A DNA stretch of 40,213 nucleotides from contig DAIDMK010000026.1 in NCBI GenBank assembly GCA_027449025.1, forward strand, positions 1 through 40,213. The letters are read 5' to 3'. Made by a program: the position numbers and the translations under genes. A model generated the notes under the pieces. It saw only the letters and a program-made list of their open reading frames with translations. It was not told where the DNA came from and did no database searches. The DNA comes from Lutibacter sp. (GTDB lineage: Bacteria; Bacteroidota; Bacteroidia; Flavobacteriales; Flavobacteriaceae). This document shows positions 25,245 to 34,632 of the stretch, in pieces. Numbering within the stretch: the first letter of the stretch is position 1; each line of letters starts with the position of its first letter.

Positions 25245-25499
25245 ATGTCAAAAGAAAATATGAAAGCATATTGGAAAGAAAATTTAAAATATTTGGCAAT
25301 ATTGCTAAGTATCTGGTTTTTGGTTTCCTATGTGTTCGGAATCTTTTTAGTAGAAGAGCTAAACACCATCAGGTTTGCAGGTTTTAAACTTGGTTTTTGG
25401 TTTGCTCAACAAGGGTCAATGTATGTATTTGTTATTCTAATATTCATCTATGTAAAATTGATGAATACTCTGGATAAAAAATATGGCGTTGGAGAATAA
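25245..25499 (+). CDS. DUF4212 small subunit of a sodium/substrate symporter
   Basis: 84 residues, two membrane helices (LKYLAILLSIWFLVSYVFGI and FAQQGSMYVFVILIFIYVKL). The family places such small proteins immediately before VC_2705-type sodium:solute symporters, of which they are the small subunit; here the symporter starts 24 bp later. The segment FGIFLVEELNTIRFAGFKLG between the helices is characteristic of DUF4212. It works in the inner membrane with the next gene product. Confidence 0.92.
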   Translation: MSKENMKAYWKENLKYLAILLSIWFLVSYVFGIFLVEELNTIRFAGFKLGFWFAQQGSMYVFVILIFIYVKLMNTLDKKYGVGE

Positions 25500-25523
25500 T
25501 TTTAACTTAAAAAATAATATATC

Positions 25524-27248
25524 ATGGGAATATTAGCATGGACATGGATACTTGTAGGGATTTCATTTGCGCTGTATATAGGAATTGCAATTTGGGCAAG
25601 AGCAGGAACTTCAAAAGAATTTTATGTAGCGGGTGGCGGTGTGCACCCGGTAATGAATGGTATGGCTACCGCGGCAGACTGGATGTCTGCAGCATCATTT
25701 ATCTCTTTGGCAGGAATTGTGTCCTTCAGTGGATATGATGGCTCTGTTTATATTATGGGGTGGACTGGCGGATATGTGCTTTTAGCACTTTTATTGGCTC
25801 CTTATTTACGAAAATTCGGAAAATTTACAGTGCCAGATTTTATTGGGGACAGGTATTATTCTAAAACTGCCCGTATCGTAGCAGTAATTTGTGCTTTAAT
25901 AGTGTCGTTTACTTATGTGGCCGGACAAATGAGAGGTGTGGGAATTGTATTTTCAAGATACTTGGAGGTAGAAATTGACACAGGCGTTTATATTGGTATG
26001 GCAATCGTGTTCTTTTATGCGGTTTTGGGCGGTATGAAAGGAATTACTTACACGCAAGTGGCGCAATATTGTGTGTTGATATTCGCTTTTATGGTACCTG
26101 CAATATTTATTTCGTTTCAAATGACTGGAAACCCAATTCCTCAGATAGGATTTGGAAGTACTGGTGAGGATGGAATCTATTTATTGGATAAACTAGACGG
26201 TTTGTCAACTGAACTGGGTTTTCATGAATATTCTTCAGGCAGTAAATCAATGATTGATGTGTTTGCAATAACTTTTGCCTTAATGGTTGGTACTGCAGGA
26301 TTACCGCACGTAATCGTACGTTTCTTTACGGTTCCTAAAGTTAAGGATGCACGTATCTCTGCAGGTTGGGCATTATTGTTTATCTCAATTTTATATACAA
26401 CAGTTCCAGCAGTTGCAGTTTTTGCAAGAACCAAATTGATTGAAACTGTGAGCAATGCAAAATATGCAGAATTGCCACAGTGGTTTGGCAATTGGGAAAA
26501 AACAGGACTATTGAAATTTGAGGATAAAAACGCAGATGGTATTGTACAATATGTGGCTGATAAAGAAATAAATGAATTAAATATTGATCAAGATATTATG
26601 GTTTTGGCCAATCCTGAAATTGCAAACCTGCCTAACTGGGTGGTTGCCTTGGTTGGCGCCGGTGGGTTGGCGGCAGCACTTTCAACAGCAGCAGGTCTGT
26701 TATTGGTAATTGCATCATCAATATCACATGATTTAATTAAAAAATTAATTAATCCAGAAATTTCTGAACGAGGAGAGCTTTTAGCTGCACGTATTAGTGC
26801 CGGTGTAGCCGTTTTTGTTGCAGGTTATTTTGGAATCCATCCGCCGGGATTTGTCGCCGCCGTTGTGGCGCTAGCCTTTGGTTTGGCTGCAGCATCATTC
26901 TTCCCTGCAATTTTATTGGGAATTTTTGATAAACGTATGAACAAAGAAGGTGCCATCACGGGAATGATCATAGGGATATCCTTAATGTTATTCTATATGT
27001 TGAAATTCAAATTTGGACTGTTTGACGGAGGACATGATGCTGTAGCTGGTTTAAAAGCGAGCTGGTGGTTTGATTTTGGAAATGGAGGAATATCGCCTGA
27101 AGGTTTTGGAACAGTGGCAATGGCTGTGAACTTTATATTTTCTGTAATTGTTTCTAGGTTAACACCTCCGCCTCCTGAGCATGTTCAAGAAATTGTTGAG
27201 CATATCAGAATTCCTTCTGGAGTAGAAGCAGCACAAGCTGCACATTAG
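25524..27248 (+). CDS. Sodium:solute symporter, large subunit, ActP-like (probable acetate/carboxylate uptake)
   Basis: 574 residues, about 13 membrane helices. Typical SSS motifs: FYVAGGGVHPVMNGMATAAD near the N-terminus, FISLAGIVSFSGYDGSVYIM, YVAGQMRGVGIVFSRYLEV, GTAGLPHVIVRFFTVPKV, and AALSTAAGLLLVIASSISHD. These are the signatures of the VC_2705/ActP branch, which takes up acetate, propionate or pyruvate with sodium or protons. A hydrophilic insert (about 325-365, DKNADGIVQYVADKEINELN) is usual in the large form. It is followed by a strong terminator, so porin, DUF4212 and symporter form one transcript. Substrate is inferred from the acyl-CoA ligase nearby. Confidence 0.93.
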   Translation: MGILAWTWILVGISFALYIGIAIWARAGTSKEFYVAGGGVHPVMNGMATAADWMSAASFISLAGIVSFSGYDGSVYIMGWTGGYVLLALLLAPYLRKFGKFTVPDFIGDRYYSKTARIVAVICALIVSFTYVAGQMRGVGIVFSRYLEVEIDTGVYIGMAIVFFYAVLGGMKGITYTQVAQYCVLIFAFMVPAIFISFQMTGNPIPQIGFGSTGEDGIYLLDKLDGLSTELGFHEYSSGSKSMIDVFAITFALMVGTAGLPHVIVRFFTVPKVKDARISAGWALLFISILYTTVPAVAVFARTKLIETVSNAKYAELPQWFGNWEKTGLLKFEDKNADGIVQYVADKEINELNIDQDIMVLANPEIANLPNWVVALVGAGGLAAALSTAAGLLLVIASSISHDLIKKLINPEISERGELLAARISAGVAVFVAGYFGIHPPGFVAAVVALAFGLAAASFFPAILLGIFDKRMNKEGAITGMIIGISLMLFYMLKFKFGLFDGGHDAVAGLKASWWFDFGNGGISPEGFGTVAMAVNFIFSVIVSRLTPPPPEHVQEIVEHIRIPSGVEAAQAAH

Positions 27249-27264
27249 TAATAGGTTTAGTAAT

Positions 27265-27300
27265 AAAACAGCACTATGATTATTGGTAGTGCTGTTTTTA
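27265..27300 (+). terminator. Intrinsic terminator after the symporter gene
   Basis: AAAACAGCACTA (27265-27276) and TAGTGCTGTTTT (27287-27298) form a perfect 12-bp stem with a 10-nt loop followed by TTTTTA. It separates the uptake genes from the sensor genes; some readthrough is possible because the next gene starts only 35 bp later. Confidence 0.85.
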
Positions 27301-27334
27301 TTATATTTATAATTTATAACCAATATAACAAATA

Positions 27335-27529
27335 GTGAAAAAAAGGGATCAACAAAAGTTAATTGTTTTATCGATTTTATTATTGTGTTTGTTTAATGTG
27401 CCTATATTGTTGATTTTTAACAGTAGCGATACTTTTATTGGATTACCTGTACTTTATTTTTATATATTCTTTGTTTGGATAGGAAGCATCATTGTCTCAT
27501 ACGTCATTTTAAAAAAGTATTATGAGTAG
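27335..27529 (+). CDS. Small two-helix membrane protein upstream of the sensor kinase
   Basis: 64 residues, starting with GTG at 27335 (MKKRDQQKLIVLSILLL); no ATG is available. Two membrane helices (LIVLSILLLCLFNVPILLIF and LYFYIFFVWIGSIIVSYVIL). Its last 8 bp overlap the start of the sensor-kinase gene, so the two are translationally coupled. Small integral proteins of this kind accompany symporter-kinase genes; a role as subunit of the symporter part is plausible but not shown. Confidence 0.75.
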   Translation: MKKRDQQKLIVLSILLLCLFNVPILLIFNSSDTFIGLPVLYFYIFFVWIGSIIVSYVILKKYYE

Positions 27530-30152
27530 TTTTTTGGTGATATCGATTATTTTTGTTTACCTAGCAGTCATATTTTATGTGGCTTATTGGGCTGAAAAAA
27601 ATTCAAAAAGTGGGTGGGTTAACAATCCATATATTTATACACTATCACTAGCCGTTTATTGTACAGCATGGACTTATTATGGCAGTGTTGGTTTAGCGGC
27701 AACCTCTGGCTTAAAATTTTTAACCATTTATTTGGGACCCATCATTATAATACCAACCTGGATAATTTTAATGCGTAAAATCATTAGAATTTCAAAAGGA
27801 AACAAAATTTCAACCTTGGCCGATTTCATTTCACTGCGTTATGGTAATGATCGCTTTTTGGGAGCTTTAGTTACATTAATTTGTATTTTGGCAATTGTAC
27901 CATATATATCGTTGCAGTTAAAGGCCATTTCTGAAACTTTTAATGTGATTACCAATCATAAGATTTCTCCAAACTCCATTTTAGATGATACTACCTTTTA
28001 TATTGCAATTTTACTGGCAATTTTCGCTGCTTTTTTTGGCACGCAACATACAGATGCCTCAGAGCGCCACAAAGGAATTATTACAGCAATAGCTTTGGAA
28101 TCTATTATTAAATTGGTATTTTTCCTTGTCATAGGTTTTTATGTAACCTTTTATTTATTTAACGGTCCGGTCGATATTTATAATAAGGCATCGGTACTGC
28201 CAAATTTTGAAACACAACAAACTATTGATGGTTTAAATGGCGGCTTTAACTGGTTTTTACTCAGTTTATTGTCGATGATTGCCATTGTTTTATTGCCAAG
28301 GCAGTTTCAGGTTACTGTTATCGAAAATGAACGCGAAAAATATTTAAAGAAAGTAATTTGGTTATTTCCGTTGTATTTGCTACTTTTTAATGTTTTTGTT
28401 ATATTTATTGCTTGGGCAGGAAATGTGGTGTTTCAAAATCAACAAGTTGATGCCGATTTATTTACCTTACTACTACCACTAAGCAACAATAATGAGTTTT
28501 TAGCCTTATTGGTATTTTTAGGCGGATTTTCAGCAGCCATTTCAATGGTGGTTATTTCATCGTTGGCATTGGCTACCATGTTAAGCAATAATTTAATTAT
28601 TCCTTATGGATTTTTAAGGCGATTTAGCAATGCCGAATCAGAAGAAAATGCGGAATCAATTAAAAACATTCGACGTATTTCTATTTTTTTGTTGATTATT
28701 ATCGCTTATTTATTTTATAAAAGTTTTACGCTTGATAGGCCGCTGGTTTCCATAGGATTGATATCATTTGTGCTTATTGCCCAATTGGCTCCTGCCTTTT
28801 TTGGCGGATTGTTTTGGAGAAGAGGTTCTTCAAAAGGGGCTAAATACGGTATTATTACAGGCTTTATAATTACGGTTTATACTTTGTTGATTCCATTCAC
28901 TATTGATTCACAGTCAATTACAACATTTTTTGTTAATGAAGGATTGTTTGGTATCGAGATTTTAAAACCGTATGAATTGTTCGGCTTGCAAATATTTGAA
29001 CCCGTAACTCATGCATTTTTTTGGAGCTTGCTTTTTAATACCACCATTTATTCATTGGTTTCGGTAAATAAATTAGGAAGCTACAGAGAGCGAAATTTTG
29101 CCGAAATGTTTGTTTACAGTACTAAATATGCTGGTTTACAAGAGGGCGCATATGTATGGAAAGGAGAAGCTTATGTACGTGATATCAGAAAAGTTTTAAC
29201 ACGTTTTTTAGGTGAAAACAGAACTGAAAGAGCCTTGAATTTATTTTATATGAAATATGACATAGATAAAAAAAACCAAGTTGCAGACGCCCGTTTGGTG
29301 AATTTTTCAGAAAAATTATTAACGGGAAACATTGGAAGCGCTTCGGCAAGAATTTTAATTGCTTCTGTAGTAAAAGAAGAAGAAATAAGTTTAACGGAAT
29401 TATTGAATATTTTAGATGAAACGCAAAAAGCAAAAGAATCCAATAAAGAATTAAAAGAACGTGATAAACAAAAAGATGAGTTTTTAGATACAGTAGCGCA
29501 CGAACTTAAAACACCAATCACTTCGATAAGAGCACTTTCTGAAATATTATTGGAAGATGATGAAATTGATACTGATCTAAAAAAGAAATTCTTATCAAGC
29601 ATTGTGAGTGAAAGCGAAAGGGTGAGCAGACTTATCACTAATATTTTAGATCTGGAAAAATTAGCCACCGGAAAAGAAAAATTAGATTTAAATGAGAATT
29701 CAATTAAAAATACTATCTTAAAATCTATAGACCCTTTTAGGCAATTAGCGGTTAATAAAGGAATTAAAATTAGTTTGGACGGGATTAATGACGTTGAAAT
29801 GTTTTATGATGAGGACAGGATTCAGCAGGTAATTGTTAATTTATTGTCGAATGCATTTAAGTTTTCAACAGAAGAAAACAGTGAAGTCAAAATTTCTACA
29901 CATATTAATCAAAATAAAGTTGAAATAGCTGTGGAAGACAATGGCAAAGGAATTGAAATAGACGAATTAATGTCAATATTCGATAAATTTTACCAATCTA
30001 AAAACCAAACCATTTTAAAACCAATTGGCAGCGGATTAGGATTGGCAATTAGCAAACAAATTATAGAAAGTCACAATGGTAAAATTTGGGCGGAAAACGT
30101 TAATCCTCATGGGACAAGATTAACTTTTACTTTGCCCTTAAATAAAAAGTAA
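27522..30152 (+). CDS. CrbS-like sodium:solute symporter fused to sensor histidine kinase
   Basis: 876 residues. Residues 1 to about 500 are an SSS transporter domain (AYWAEKNSKSGWVNNPYIYT, AVYCTAWTYYGSVGLAATSG, ADFISLRYGNDRF); then a linker with a predicted helical stretch (about 590-650), a HisKA domain with His660 in DTVAHELKTPITS, and an ATPase domain with N-box Asn777 (NLLSNAFKFS) and GSGLGLAISKQI. This is the build of CrbS, which in other bacteria senses acetate or related compounds and drives acs and actP expression with CrbR. The receiver gene follows after 3 bp. Whether this copy also transports is unknown. Confidence 0.92.
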   Translation: MSSFLVISIIFVYLAVIFYVAYWAEKNSKSGWVNNPYIYTLSLAVYCTAWTYYGSVGLAATSGLKFLTIYLGPIIIIPTWIILMRKIIRISKGNKISTLADFISLRYGNDRFLGALVTLICILAIVPYISLQLKAISETFNVITNHKISPNSILDDTTFYIAILLAIFAAFFGTQHTDASERHKGIITAIALESIIKLVFFLVIGFYVTFYLFNGPVDIYNKASVLPNFETQQTIDGLNGGFNWFLLSLLSMIAIVLLPRQFQVTVIENEREKYLKKVIWLFPLYLLLFNVFVIFIAWAGNVVFQNQQVDADLFTLLLPLSNNNEFLALLVFLGGFSAAISMVVISSLALATMLSNNLIIPYGFLRRFSNAESEENAESIKNIRRISIFLLIIIAYLFYKSFTLDRPLVSIGLISFVLIAQLAPAFFGGLFWRRGSSKGAKYGIITGFIITVYTLLIPFTIDSQSITTFFVNEGLFGIEILKPYELFGLQIFEPVTHAFFWSLLFNTTIYSLVSVNKLGSYRERNFAEMFVYSTKYAGLQEGAYVWKGEAYVRDIRKVLTRFLGENRTERALNLFYMKYDIDKKNQVADARLVNFSEKLLTGNIGSASARILIASVVKEEEISLTELLNILDETQKAKESNKELKERDKQKDEFLDTVAHELKTPITSIRALSEILLEDDEIDTDLKKKFLSSIVSESERVSRLITNILDLEKLATGKEKLDLNENSIKNTILKSIDPFRQLAVNKGIKISLDGINDVEMFYDEDRIQQVIVNLLSNAFKFSTEENSEVKISTHINQNKVEIAVEDNGKGIEIDELMSIFDKFYQSKNQTILKPIGSGLGLAISKQIIESHNGKIWAENVNPHGTRLTFTLPLNKK

Positions 30153-30155
30153 AAA

Positions 30156-30530
30156 ATGAAAAAGATATTAATAGTAGATGATGAACCTAATATCGTAATG
30201 TCGTTAGAATACATCTTTACGAAAGAGGATTTTGAGGTATTTATAGCGCGTGATGGCGCTGAAGCCATTGAAATAGTGGAAAATTCAATGCCGGATATTA
30301 TTTTGTTAGACATTATGATGCCAAATGTTGATGGGTATCAGGTGCTTAATTATTTGAAAAATAGTGAAACGTTAAGAAAAATTAAAGTCATTTTTCTTTC
30401 GGCAAAAAATAAATCGATAGATATAGAATTAGGATTGCAATTGGGTGCAGACAAGTACATTTCAAAACCTTTTTCTGTAAAATACTTAGTAAAAGAAGTA
30501 AAGGAACTTTTAAATAAAAAAATAAAATAA
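30156..30530 (+). CDS. Single-domain (REC-only) response regulator
   Basis: 124 residues, all receiver. KILIVDDEP supplies the acidic pair Asp8-Asp9, Asp52 in ILLDIMMPNVDG is the phosphate acceptor, and FLSAKNK and SKPF complete the site. It lies 3 bp after the CrbS-like kinase gene and is surely its partner. The CrbR proteins I know carry a LuxR-type DNA-binding domain; this one ends right after the receiver, so it must signal by protein contact. No frameshift is seen: the following bases hold a separate gene 4 bp later. Confidence 0.93.
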   Translation: MKKILIVDDEPNIVMSLEYIFTKEDFEVFIARDGAEAIEIVENSMPDIILLDIMMPNVDGYQVLNYLKNSETLRKIKVIFLSAKNKSIDIELGLQLGADKYISKPFSVKYLVKEVKELLNKKIK

Positions 30531-30534
30531 AAAG

Positions 30535-30753
30535 ATGAATTATAAATTGGGAAACAGAACTTCAGATATTGTAATCACTATTTATGTTATTATTACCATA
30601 TTTGGTAGAATCTATATTGAATCACTATTTCAAATTGGTCCGATGAGCTCACTATTTATGGGAATATTTACCTTATTAATTATATGGGCATTAATTAAAA
30701 TAAAATTTTTAAATCCAGTTTGGTTTGGATTTTTTAACAAAAAACACAAATAA
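30535..30753 (+). CDS. Small hypothetical membrane protein
   Basis: 72 residues with two hydrophobic segments (DIVITIYVIITIFGRIYI and SSLFMGIFTLLIIWALIKI). No family recognised. The start follows the receiver gene by 4 bp and the stop precedes the acyl-CoA ligase gene by 2 bp, so it is an integral part of the operon and not a chance frame. It may be a membrane partner of the sensor or symporter; this is inference. Confidence 0.75.
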   Translation: MNYKLGNRTSDIVITIYVIITIFGRIYIESLFQIGPMSSLFMGIFTLLIIWALIKIKFLNPVWFGFFNKKHK

Positions 30754-30755
30754 TT

Positions 30756-33700
30756 ATGAGTTATCAAAAACATTACAACAAAAGTATTGAAAACCCAAAA
30801 GAATTTTGGGGAGAACAGGCCAATAATATAAAATGGTTTAAAAAACCAACAACTATATTATCTAAAGATGAAAATGGATTTGATCGATGGTTTGAAGATG
30901 GAAAACTAAATATTTGTTATTTAGCGGTTGATAAACATGTTGAAGCGGGTTATGGAGAGCAAACAGCAATTGTTTACGATTCCCCAGTTACGCAACAACG
31001 TGTAAATTATTCGTATAATGAGGTTAAAAGACAGGTTTCCCGATTGGCTGGTGGACTTCGTGAATTGGGCGTAAAAAAGGGAGATACTGTTATTATTTAT
31101 ATGCCAATGATTCCGCATGCAGCATTTAGTATGTTGGCTTGTGCACGTATTGGCGCCATACATTCCGTAGTTTTTGGTGGTTTTGCTCCGCATGAATTGG
31201 CGATAAGGATAGATGACTGTAAACCTAAAGTTATCATAACAGCCACCTCGGGAATGGAAGTTGACCGATTGATTGCTTACAAACCCTTAGTGGATGAAGC
31301 AGTGAAAAAAGCTACCCATAAAGTTGAAAAAATTATTGTTTACCAACGTAATCTGGGTGCAATAAATCCTAAAACAGAATCGTATGTGAGCTATAAAAAG
31401 TTGGTTAAAGCGTCTGAACCTGTTGATTATGTTGAGATGGATTCCAATGATCCACTTTATATTTTGTACACTTCAGGAACCACCGGGAAACCAAAAGGTA
31501 TTTTAAGAGATACTGGTGGTTATGCCACGGCCTTGAAATATTCAATGAAATATATCTATGGTGTTGAAGAAGGTGATACTTTTTGGGCAGCATCAGATGT
31601 TGGTTGGGTTGTTGGTCATAGTTACATCGTTTATGCACCGCTTATCAACAGAAATACCACCATTATTTTTGAAGGAAAACCGGTAAAAACACCAGATGCA
31701 AGTACATTTTGGAGAATTATCAGTGAAAATAATGTAAAGGTGATGTTTACAGCACCAACTGCAATTAGGGCTATTAAGAAAGAAGATCCTGATGGCGAAC
31801 TGCTAAAAATGTACGACTTAAGTTGTTTGAAGTACCAGTTTTTGGCGGGGGAACGCTGTGATGCAGCAACCTTACATTGGTTGGAAGAAAAATTACAAAT
31901 ACCTGTGATTGACCATTGGTGGCAAACTGAATCCGGTTGGCCAATGATATCCAATATGATGGGCTTGGAAGCCTTGCCAGTAAAACCTGGCTCATCAGCA
32001 AAACCTGTTGGCGGCTATGACATTCAAATTTTAAGTGCTGAAGGAAAACAAGTTGGGCCAAATGAAGAAGGATTCGTTGCAGTTAAGTTACCGTTGCCTC
32101 CTGGAAATATGCTTAATATTTGGGGAAATACAGAGCGTTTTATTGAAGGTTATTTAAAAAAATTCGATGGCTATTATTTTTCAGGTGATGGCGGTTATGT
32201 TGATGAGGACGGCTATGTTTTTATTACAGGTCGTGTAGATGATGTAATCAATGTTGCTGGTCACCGATTGTCAACTGCCGAAATGGAAGAAATTGTTTCC
32301 TCAAATAAGTCTGTTGCTGAATGTGCCGTTTTTGGTATTGAAGATGCGCTAAAAGGACAGGTTCCCTTGGCATTGGTGGTGATAAAATCAGGAGATTATG
32401 TTTCTAGTTTTGAGTTGGAACACAATATAGTTCAGGAAGTTAGAAGGGTAATTGGACCAGTCGCAGCTTTAAAAAGAGTATTGGTGGTTAAGCGATTGCC
32501 AAAAACACGCTCAGGAAAAATTCTTCGTAAATTATTGCGAAATATGGCTGATGGTGTTGATTTTACTATTCCTTCAACCATTGATGATCCAGAAATTATT
32601 GAAGAAATAATCCACGAGTTTAAACTTTTCAAAATTGGAATTTTTGAACACGCAACCGAAGAAGAAAAACAAACGCTTGCAGATTTACGCATAGATTCAT
32701 TTATAAAATACTATAAATCTTACCAACATAGCGTTAATGATCCTGAAGGTTATTGGGCGCAAATTGCGGACACTTTTACTTGGCGTAAAAAATGGGATAA
32801 AGTTGTTGAATTTGATTGGGAAACGCCAAAATTTGAATGGTTTAAAGGTGCCAAGTTTAATATTACCGAAAACTGTTTGGACCGTCATTTGGAAAAAAGA
32901 GGTAATGATGTCGCCATAATCTGGGAGGCTAATGATCCAGATGAAGCAAATAGAATATTGACATACAACGAACTGCATGCCGAAGTATGTAAATTTGCCA
33001 ATGTCCTTAAAAACAATGGTATCGTTAAGGGAGATAAGGTTTGTATTTATATGCCAATGGTACCGGAATTGGCTATTTCATTATTGGCCTGCGCTAGAAT
33101 TGGCGCAGTGCATTCTGTAGTGTTTGCAGGATTTTCAGCAGTTGCACTTTCCACCAGAATTAATGATGCCGAATGTAAATTACTATTGACATCAGATGGT
33201 GTTTTTAGAGGTAACAAAGCAGTAGATTTTAAAATTATTGTTGATGAAGCACTGGAAACTTGTCCTACTATTGAAACATCCATTGTATTAAATAGGGTGA
33301 ATGGTAAAGTTACAATGAAAAAAGGTCGCGATATTTGGTGGCATGATGAATTGGAAAAAGTAGATGCCAATTGTCCGGCAGAAATTATGGATGCCGAAGA
33401 CATGTTGTTTATTTTATACACTTCCGGTTCAACAGGAAAACCAAAAGGAATGGTGCATACATGTGCTGGTTATATGGTACAAACAGCGCATAGTTTCAAA
33501 AATGTTTTTCAATATGAGCATGGTGATGTGTATTTCTGTACTGCCGATATTGGTTGGATTACAGGTCACTCTTATATTGTTTATGGACCTTTAGCGGTTG
33601 GTGCCACCACTTTAATGTTTGAAGGAATTCCTTCATATCCAGATTATAGTCGTTTCTGGCAAATTGTTGAGAAGCATAAAGTGAACCAATTCTATACTGC

Positions 33701-34580
33701 GCCAACAGCCATTAGAGCGTTGGCAGCACAAGGAAATGAAATGACTGAAAAGAACGATTTAAGTTCAATAAAAGTTTTGGGAACAGTTGGAGAACCTATC
33801 AATGAAGAGGCTTGGCACTGGTATGATGAAAAAATTGGAAAACAAAGATCTCCAATTGTTGATACATGGTGGCAAACGGAAACAGGCAGCATTATGATTT
33901 CTCCATTGGCCGGAGTTACACCTGCAAAACCAACTTTTGCAACCAGGCCAATGCCAGGTGTGCAACCTTGTTTGGTTGATGAACTTGGAAATGAGTTGAA
34001 TACAAATCCATCAGAAGGAGGGTTGTGCATTAAATATCCTTGGCCATCTATGGCACGTACTATTTATGGAAATCATAAGCGTTATAAAGAAACCTATTTC
34101 ACGGCATTTCCGGGAAAATATTTTACCGGTGACGGTGCATTTAGAGATTTAGAAGGAAATTATAGAATTACAGGTAGAGTAGATGATGTGGTGATTGTGT
34201 CTGGTCATAATTTAGGAACTGCACCAATCGAAAATATCATAAACGAGCACAATAATGTTGTTGAATCTGCCATTGTTGGATTCCCTCATAATATTAAAGG
34301 AAATGCTTTGTATGCTTATGTAATTGTTTATGAGATTCCTGAGAATCCAGACAATTTACGACGTGAAATAAATGATTTAATTGGCCGAACCATTGGACCA
34401 ATCGCAAAATTGGAAAAAATTCAATTTGTACCGGGATTGCCAAAAACGCGATCAGGTAAAATTATGAGACGTATTTTGCGTAAAATTGCTGAAAATGAAA
34501 CCTCTAATATGGGTGATATCACCACATTGTTAAATCCAGAGGTTGTAGAAGCCATTATGGAGGGATCATTGGTTAAATAA
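30756..34580 (+). CDS. Tandem acyl-CoA ligase: PrpE-like module fused to Acs-like module
   Basis: 1274 residues, about twice the usual length of acetate-CoA ligase. Residues 1 to about 645 form a full ligase with ATP loop YTSGTTGKPKG, WWQTESGW as in propionyl-CoA synthetases (PrpE), and Lys588 in PKTRSGK. From about 650 a second full ligase follows, with YTSGSTGKPKG, DTWWQTETGS (Acs type, with the Trp that limits the acyl pocket) and Lys1235 in PKTRSGK. Both modules keep the aryl-lysine acetylation/adenylation motif, so both may be active. They make acyl-AMP, then acyl-CoA, from acetate, propionate or similar acids. The frame is continuous with no sign of a mutated junction. It lies 2 bp after the small membrane protein gene and is the last gene of the operon. 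Confidence 0.92.
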   Translation: MSYQKHYNKSIENPKEFWGEQANNIKWFKKPTTILSKDENGFDRWFEDGKLNICYLAVDKHVEAGYGEQTAIVYDSPVTQQRVNYSYNEVKRQVSRLAGGLRELGVKKGDTVIIYMPMIPHAAFSMLACARIGAIHSVVFGGFAPHELAIRIDDCKPKVIITATSGMEVDRLIAYKPLVDEAVKKATHKVEKIIVYQRNLGAINPKTESYVSYKKLVKASEPVDYVEMDSNDPLYILYTSGTTGKPKGILRDTGGYATALKYSMKYIYGVEEGDTFWAASDVGWVVGHSYIVYAPLINRNTTIIFEGKPVKTPDASTFWRIISENNVKVMFTAPTAIRAIKKEDPDGELLKMYDLSCLKYQFLAGERCDAATLHWLEEKLQIPVIDHWWQTESGWPMISNMMGLEALPVKPGSSAKPVGGYDIQILSAEGKQVGPNEEGFVAVKLPLPPGNMLNIWGNTERFIEGYLKKFDGYYFSGDGGYVDEDGYVFITGRVDDVINVAGHRLSTAEMEEIVSSNKSVAECAVFGIEDALKGQVPLALVVIKSGDYVSSFELEHNIVQEVRRVIGPVAALKRVLVVKRLPKTRSGKILRKLLRNMADGVDFTIPSTIDDPEIIEEIIHEFKLFKIGIFEHATEEEKQTLADLRIDSFIKYYKSYQHSVNDPEGYWAQIADTFTWRKKWDKVVEFDWETPKFEWFKGAKFNITENCLDRHLEKRGNDVAIIWEANDPDEANRILTYNELHAEVCKFANVLKNNGIVKGDKVCIYMPMVPELAISLLACARIGAVHSVVFAGFSAVALSTRINDAECKLLLTSDGVFRGNKAVDFKIIVDEALETCPTIETSIVLNRVNGKVTMKKGRDIWWHDELEKVDANCPAEIMDAEDMLFILYTSGSTGKPKGMVHTCAGYMVQTAHSFKNVFQYEHGDVYFCTADIGWITGHSYIVYGPLAVGATTLMFEGIPSYPDYSRFWQIVEKHKVNQFYTAPTAIRALAAQGNEMTEKNDLSSIKVLGTVGEPINEEAWHWYDEKIGKQRSPIVDTWWQTETGSIMISPLAGVTPAKPTFATRPMPGVQPCLVDELGNELNTNPSEGGLCIKYPWPSMARTIYGNHKRYKETYFTAFPGKYFTGDGAFRDLEGNYRITGRVDDVVIVSGHNLGTAPIENIINEHNNVVESAIVGFPHNIKGNALYAYVIVYEIPENPDNLRREINDLIGRTIGPIAKLEKIQFVPGLPKTRSGKIMRRILRKIAENETSNMGDITTLLNPEVVEAIMEGSLVK

Positions 34581-34601
34581 TATTTGCCAAACCCTGAAGT
34601 G

Positions 34602-34632
34602 AAAGACGCTCTCAACTTTTGAGAGCGTCTTT
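34602..34632. terminator. Bidirectional terminator between the ligase and exonuclease genes
   Basis: AAAGACGCTCTCAA (34602-34615) and TTGAGAGCGTCTTT (34619-34632) form a perfect 14-bp stem with a 3-nt loop, flanked by T on the plus strand and, in complement, by A/T on the minus strand. It ends transcripts from both convergent genes; the exonuclease stop codon starts at 34633. Confidence 0.9.
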
